Shown: one piece after another, positions 59,658 to 64,000 of the stretch
Position numbering within the stretch: position 1 is the first letter of the stretch
Layout: every line of letters starts with the position of its first letter
NCBI GenBank assembly: GCA_958298945.1
Contig: OY282606.1
Coordinates: forward strand, 29,299,740-29,363,739
Direction of reading: 5' to 3'
Source of the DNA: Atherix ibis
Lineage: Eukaryota > Arthropoda > Insecta > Diptera > Athericidae
Length of the DNA: 64,000 bases
The notes under the pieces: generated by a model
Seen by the model: only the letters and a program-made list of their open reading frames with translations
Told to the model about the DNA's origin: nothing
Database searches by the model: none
Program-made: the position numbers and the translations under genes

Positions 59658-59755
59658 AAAGTATTCATTTATCTATATACAGGATAACGGGCTAATTTTA
59701 TTAACTAATTAATAAAATTAGCCCGTTATCCTGTATATAGATAAATGAATACTTT
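59658..59755. repeat. Perfect 47-bp-arm palindrome
   Basis: Arms 59658-59704 and 59709-59755 are perfect reverse complements separated by CTAA. The arms start AAAGTATTCATTTATCTATA and include the less AT-rich core GGATAACGGGCTAATT. The transcript of either strand would fold into a long hairpin. It lies about 170 bp beyond the end of the protease coding sequence. It could be a MITE-like element, a recent palindromic duplication or a small-RNA hairpin; nothing in the window decides among these. Confidence 0.95.
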
Positions 59756-59870
59756 CGAAACAATTTTTATTTTTTTTAAATTTTTAATAAAAAAATTTTT
59801 TATTATTTTATAAAAAAAATAAAAACAATGGAAAAAAAACCAAAATATTTTTTATAAAAAGAATGAACAT

Positions 59871-59876
59871 TTTATT
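59871..59876 (-). promoter_or_regulatory. Poly(A) signal of the serine protease gene
   Basis: AATAAA on the minus strand about 50 bases beyond the stop codon at 59927-59929, in the expected place for 3'-end processing of the protease mRNA. In such AT-rich DNA the hexamer is common, so position is the main support. Confidence 0.55.
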
Positions 59877-59926
59877 TACAAAAAGTTTATGTTATCTTAG
59901 AATACTTATTTTGTTTAGATTTACGA

Positions 59927-62900
59927 CTATGGCCAAACTATTGATTCAATCCAGTCTAAATAGTAAGCAACTCTTGCGTAGACCCCAGGAACTTCAGTTG
60001 CACAGTCTAATCCGAAGGATGTTATACCGAAAATTGTCGAAACGAAATCGTCATCGAAAACTTGCAATGGTCCACCGGAGTCACCCTGGCAAGCATCACC
60101 TTTCAATTCCGGATCAAAAGCGCATAGATGGCCTAAATTTAGGCCGTCTGGCCGTTTTCTAGATGGCGCTTCTTCCAAATACGAATTGTTGCATGATGCA
60201 ACGTCAACCGGTGTTAAAGCGACTTTTAAAAGTACTGGCGATCGACGGCGTGCTGTTACAATTAAAAAAAAGATGATTTGAACATCCGATTAAATAAATA
60301 TTATGGCATTACTATCGGTAATCCCCCATCCAGTTGCTATAACTTTTGTCGTATTCGACAAGTCATTAATGTTTGTGTTCAGGCATGCTGGTCTGATGTA
60401 TTTATTGATAGGAATTGTTCGATTGAGCCTCAATAAAGCAACATCATGATAGTCGAATCTATTCGTGTAGTTAGGATATATAATAATCTCCTAAGGAATT
60501 AATTGCAATAAGCAAATATATATACACATACATACTTTAAATTGAAGGATTATTTTACTTACATTTATTCCAGCATCGACTCCAGTTAATTCATCTTCGT
60601 TAGATGATAACGACAATTTTCCAAGGCGCACGATCGTCGGTTCTCGATTAGTACTGAACACACAATGAGCTGCTGTCAAGACAAAGTTCTCGGAAATGAG
60701 TGATCCACCGCAGTCGAAAGTTATCGTATCGTCAGAAATGCTTGGAAATCCTAGAGCAGCCTACAAATATTTTTATCAAATATCCTTTTTATCTATTTTA
60801 TATTTTGTTTTCGTTTTTTTTTTTGTCAATAATAAAGAGTTTATCCATTTTGCAGTTTGGAAAGTAGAGCCTCTAATATTTAACAGTATTAAAAGTAATA
60901 TTTTTAGAGCTTAAAATTTACCATTTTTCTATTATCGATAAATAAATCATCCAAAAATACGCTTTTTATCTAAAATTTTCATTGACCCGTATTTCTTTGA
61001 AAATGAAGAACTGTCAATATTTAACAAACTTTTTTTCGCTTGAAACTAAAGATTTTATTCTAGAACATATGTATTTTTTAACAAGATGGCACCACTTATT
61101 GCTTGAAAAGTTCTCAGAACGTCTAATTTTGACGTTTGGTCAGTTGGCCTATTAGATTCTGAGCGTCATGGTCGTCCGATAACAGACTTTTTTTGGGTAT
61201 AAACTTAAAGATTTCAATTTGAAACATATGTAGTTTTAACAAAATGGCGCCAGAAGGCTTATAACATGACAAATTTTGGTTTTATTGCTTGAAAAGATCC
61301 CAGAACGCGTAATTTTGACGTTTGGTGGTGCTAGTTGATCTATAAGATTCTGAGCGCCTTGGTAATGCGATAACCAATTTTTTTTTTGGTATAAACTTAA
61401 AGATTTTAATATGGAATATATACAGTTTTAATAATAGGGTGCCAGAAGGCTGACAACATGACAAATTTTGGTTTTATTGGTTGAAAAGTTCCCAGAACGC
61501 GTAATTTTGAGGTTAACACTTAACCTATAACATTCTGAGCGTCATGGCCGTACGATAACCGACTTTTTTGGGCATAAACTTAAAAATTTTAATCTGGGAC
61601 ATATGTAATATTAACAATATGGCGCCACAAGAAAAACAACATGACAAATTTTAATTATATTGCACGGAAAGTTCCCAGAATGCGTAATTTTGAGGTTTGA
61701 TGATGTCAATTGGTCTCCAATATGATGCGATTTGATGTCTTTGGAGTTTTTCTTATAAAAACTATGCAAAATATTATATTATTAAACAGTCAATCCTTCA
61801 ACTTTACAGCATATAAAAACTAACATCCCTCAATTAATAGTCGAATTACAGCCCGAAATGTGTGAAAAAGACAGCAAAAATTAGAACAAAGAATCGACTC
61901 TTGTAAAAAGTCTCCTCGCAGTTATTTATATTTAACATTAATGTCAATTATGAAGAAATATATATTTTAAGTGCATTTTATTAAACTATACTTTCCAAAA
62001 CATAAATGGGATTATCCATTAGAATTTCTCGAATATTTTTCTATGTTAATAAAAACTAAATTCTGTTACCATATGTGGAAACTCTCCAGGCAGAGTTGGT
62101 ATACCATTGATGATGTTGTATGTTATATCCGGTAAGTAGGTTTTCAAGTAATTCTCACAAGCTATTAGAAGTAAGGACAATAAATAAGTTAAATCAGTTT
62201 ATTTTTATGAATAGAGAAAATGTTTGTGTTTCTTACCCAGTTGAGTTTTTCTTTTAGTTGTTGCCGGAGTGGGAGTCGTTATTCCGGGTGTTGTGAATGG
62301 CCTTGCAGATGAAAAAATACTATTATATTCGGCAGAATTACTATAAATATAATAGAAGTATAATGTCGAAAGGGAAATTATAAATCTATTCTAATTATAT
62401 TTAAAGCCACCACCTGGAATTGTGTCCGGATATTAGTTTTGCTGAATAAGGCTTTTGTTCTGTGCTAGAATAGGTTTGGTTAAAAGCAATTGGCTTAGGA
62501 GAAATTGTCGAATTAGTTGCGGATTGTGAAGAAGAATTGGGTAATTGTTCTATCATCCAAGCTTCTATTTCTGGTTGCAAAGTAGCTGTTGTTTTTGCTG
62601 TTGATGTTGTTATATTTTTTTGTAGAAATGGCATCATCCAAGAGTCTAGATCTGTTCGGGCGGTTGTTGTAGTTGTTGTTATGCCAGAAAAATTCATTGG
62701 TTTTTGTAATTGTTCAAGCATCCAAGATTCTATACCAAATTCTGATGGTCGAATGGTAGTGCTTCGAGTTACTAACGGTTCTGTAGCATTTTTCTGGATA
62801 AATGGTACCATCCAGGAGTCTAAATCAGTTTGAGCTGTTGTATGGGGAGGTTTTGTTAAGAATTGAAGCATCCAGGAGTCTAGTGGTGCGGATGTCGTGG

Positions 62901-63982
62901 TGGAACGATGATTATGCGGCGGACCAAAAGGCAACTGATCTTGTGGAAATTGAATTGTACCTGAACTTACACTAGGTGTGGCACTAGGGTTAGTAAAAGC
63001 GTTATGGGGATAAGCAGGAGAGCCACTATTCTGAAAGTATTGATATTGACTTGTTAAATTTTTTTTATACCGCGGCGTTGTTGGTGGCGTCCTAGGGATT
63101 GAACTTTCCCATTGTTCTGCTGTTGGAAAAACGAAACCTCCACTCTGCTGTTGTGAAGGAGGTGTTCTGGTATTTTGTAAAGTCTGCTGATTAACACCAC
63201 CGAATGGTCGTCCTTGATTTGGCCAAATGGGCAAGGTTTGCTGAAACTGTTGATTAGGCTGACGTGGTTGTTGGAAGTTTGGATACTGAATAGCTTGGCT
63301 TTGTTGATTCTGCTGACGTGGCTGTTGAGGTTGGCCAAATTGTGGCGGCCGATAGGATTGGTTCGGTTGTGGTCTATTTCCAAAGGGTTGTGAATTAATA
63401 TTTCCACTTTGTATGGGCCAATTATTGCCAAAATTCGGTGTAGGCCATTGTCCAAACTGATTCTGCTGTGGTGGCTGATAATTGGGAAAAGTTTGCCACT
63501 GTCTTTGACCACGCTTCAAATCTTCACCTTGCCACTCTTGTAGTCGTATACTTTCAGTAGGTTCTAGCCACAAAGGTAACTTATTTTCTTCATAAGTCGA
63601 ATCCGTATTTGGAAACTGAACTCGATTATTGTTGTCATTTTGCGTATGTGATACATCATTTAAATCTTGTTTGGGTATTTCTGATTCCGTTTGCCGAACA
63701 TGCCACTGACTATTTTTGGCGTTTCTATCTTCTTCATTAACTATATTTTGTGATCGCATAGCTCTTTGTCTTAAAAGGCTTGCCAAATCAATATATTCAG
63801 CCTCTTCTGTAATGTGAACATCTTGAACTTTAACATTACGTTCAACGGTTAACTGAGGTGATTGTGTTGAAGAATCCAAACGATGTTCCGGCTCTGATGA
63901 CAATATTTGCATCGGCTGGATCGATTCTATTGAATTTGTATTACTGGATGGATCGAATGGAGAGGATCCGTTCTTTTGTTCA
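59927..63982 (-). CDS. Secreted serine protease, persephone/Hayan-like (5' partial)
   Basis: Trypsin-type (S1A) protease, probably secreted and acting in a haemolymph cascade (inferred from family). Six exons join in phase: 63982-62414, 62340-62237, 62161-62070, 60760-60563, 60490-60313, 60252-59927, giving 821 visible residues. The first exon (residues 1-522) is low-complexity: acidic and polar, then Pro/Gln/Asn-rich, then five D/E-S/A-W-M repeats. The protease domain starts at IING (574) after CENYLKTYLPDITYN. Catalytic His620 (LTAAHC), Asp670 (HDVALLRL) and Ser772 (GDACQGDSGGPL) are present. Asp766 at the S1 position predicts trypsin-like specificity. FPHMAALGF and the C-terminal WIESIVW resemble persephone/Hayan. 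The residue before IING is Asn, not Arg/Lys. Upstream exons (signal peptide, any CLIP domain) lie outside the window. Confidence 0.92.
61028..61738. repeat. Intronic tandem repeat, four ~180-bp units
   Basis: Four diverged units (about 61028-61185, 61186-61378, 61379-61561, 61562-61738). Each contains in order a T-run, GTATAAACTTAAAGATTT or a variant, ATGGCGCCA, ATGACAAATTTTGGTTTTAT (weak in unit 1), TTCCCAGAACGCGTAATTTT and usually TTCTGAGCGTCATGG. Spacing of the ATAAAC markers is 192 and 182 bp. No coding potential. It resembles a short satellite array within the gene's intron. Confidence 0.85.
61790..62010 (+). mobile_element. DD41D 3'-end fragment inside the protease intron
   Basis: The plus strand reads LQHIKTNIPQLIVELQPEMC then EKDSKN, matching the transposase C-terminal block also seen at 28.8 and 38.15 kb. 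It is followed by a non-coding tail (ACTTTCCAAAACATAAATGG) resembling the one at 7.62 kb. Its orientation is opposite to the host gene. Confidence 0.65.
62554..62886 (-). repeat. Five W-M repeats in the protease N-terminal region
   Basis: Within the first visible exon a short motif recurs five times: LDSWMLQFL, LDSWMVPFI, IESWMLEQL, LDSWMMPFL, IEAWMIEQL. The codons for SWM/AWM fall at reverse-strand CATCCA blocks at 62869, 62809, 62719, 62635 and 62554, giving periods of 20, 30, 28 and 27 residues. Thr/Ser/Asn-rich spacers separate them. The core is conserved at protein level while spacers vary, which suggests selection on the motif rather than a recent DNA duplication. Confidence 0.9.
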
Positions 63983-64000
63983 CTACAATATTAATGGGAA

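Larger units (their letters stand above)
60761..62069 (-). other. Large intron of the protease gene (1309 bp)
   Basis: Bounded by a GTAACA donor after ...EFPHM (62069) and a TTTGTAG acceptor before AALGF (60761). The other visible introns are only 60-75 bp. This one is enlarged by a tandem-repeat array (61028-61738) and a DD41D fragment (61790-62010), so its size probably reflects repeat insertion. Confidence 0.85.

Noticed and set aside
62537..62833. Plus-strand open stretch of 98 codons
   Set aside because: Antisense to the Thr/Ser-rich and W-M repeat part of the protease exon. Its Val/Ser-rich translation is the complement of the repeats.
63054..63512. Minus-strand open stretch of 152 codons in another frame
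   Set aside because: Lies within the Pro/Gln-rich protease exon in a different frame; the exon frame is supported by splice phases at both ends.
1..64000. tRNA, rRNA, CRISPR arrays and bacterial-type promoters
   Set aside because: No cloverleaf with a T-loop GTTCRA box, no rRNA core sequence and no regularly spaced repeat/spacer array was seen by eye. A tRNA scan would be decisive.

Overview
The window is AT-rich eukaryotic DNA, almost certainly from an insect and probably a fly (Diptera). The reasons are the many insect-type mariner, DD41D and jockey-like relics, the short 60-75 bp introns in a multi-exon gene, and a secreted serine protease that most resembles the dipteran persephone/Hayan group. 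No rRNA, tRNA, CRISPR array or bacterial operon was recognised. Only two host genes are well supported, both on the minus strand and both incomplete: the first coding exon of a rhodopsin-family neuropeptide-type GPCR (24152-24541) and the last six coding exons of a large serine protease gene (59927-63982, running off the right edge). A broken serine protease pseudogene lies at about 25.39-25.62 kb.

Layout. 0-3.6 kb: a jockey-like reverse transcriptase relic, then an old mariner (called family 3 here) split by a younger, nearly intact mariner whose transposase has one internal stop codon. 4.9-5.8 kb: a short TA-flanked mariner deletion derivative. 7.3-9.9 kb: a DD41D fragment and two jockey-like relics. 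10.6-16.3 kb: family-3 mariner, jockey, DD41D and a full-length Mos1-like mariner. 18.4-21.5 kb: a mariner derivative built from two inverted 5' ends, and a TA-flanked D34D mariner inside a DD41D relic. 24-28.5 kb: the GPCR exon, the protease pseudogene and two related mariners. 29.9-32.7 kb: a DD41D element containing Mos1-like material, then a family-3 relic. 34.2-35.1 kb: a deleted mariner. 37.8-42.4 kb: three DD41D copies and a decayed mariner. 43.9-45.9 kb: a Tc1-like element abutting a full-length mariner. 46.0-46.8 kb: another short derivative. 48.4-50.4 kb: a decayed non-LTR retrotransposon with an RNase H-like region. 53.2-54.0 kb: a mariner relic. 58.0-59.5 kb: a second double-5'-end mariner, a family-3 relic and an RT fragment. 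59.66-59.76 kb: a perfect 47-bp-arm palindrome. 59.9-64.0 kb: the protease gene. The remainder, notably 54.0-58.0 kb, is very AT-rich sequence in which I see no gene.

The transposons do not act together as a system. They are independent, mostly dead insertions whose nesting gives relative ages. The most unusual items are the protease with five D/E-S/A-W-M repeats and no basic residue at its expected activation site, the GPCR with His at the usual Asp2.50 position, the double-5'-end mariner derivatives with a shared breakpoint, and the perfect palindrome. I did not find a convincing new multi-gene system.
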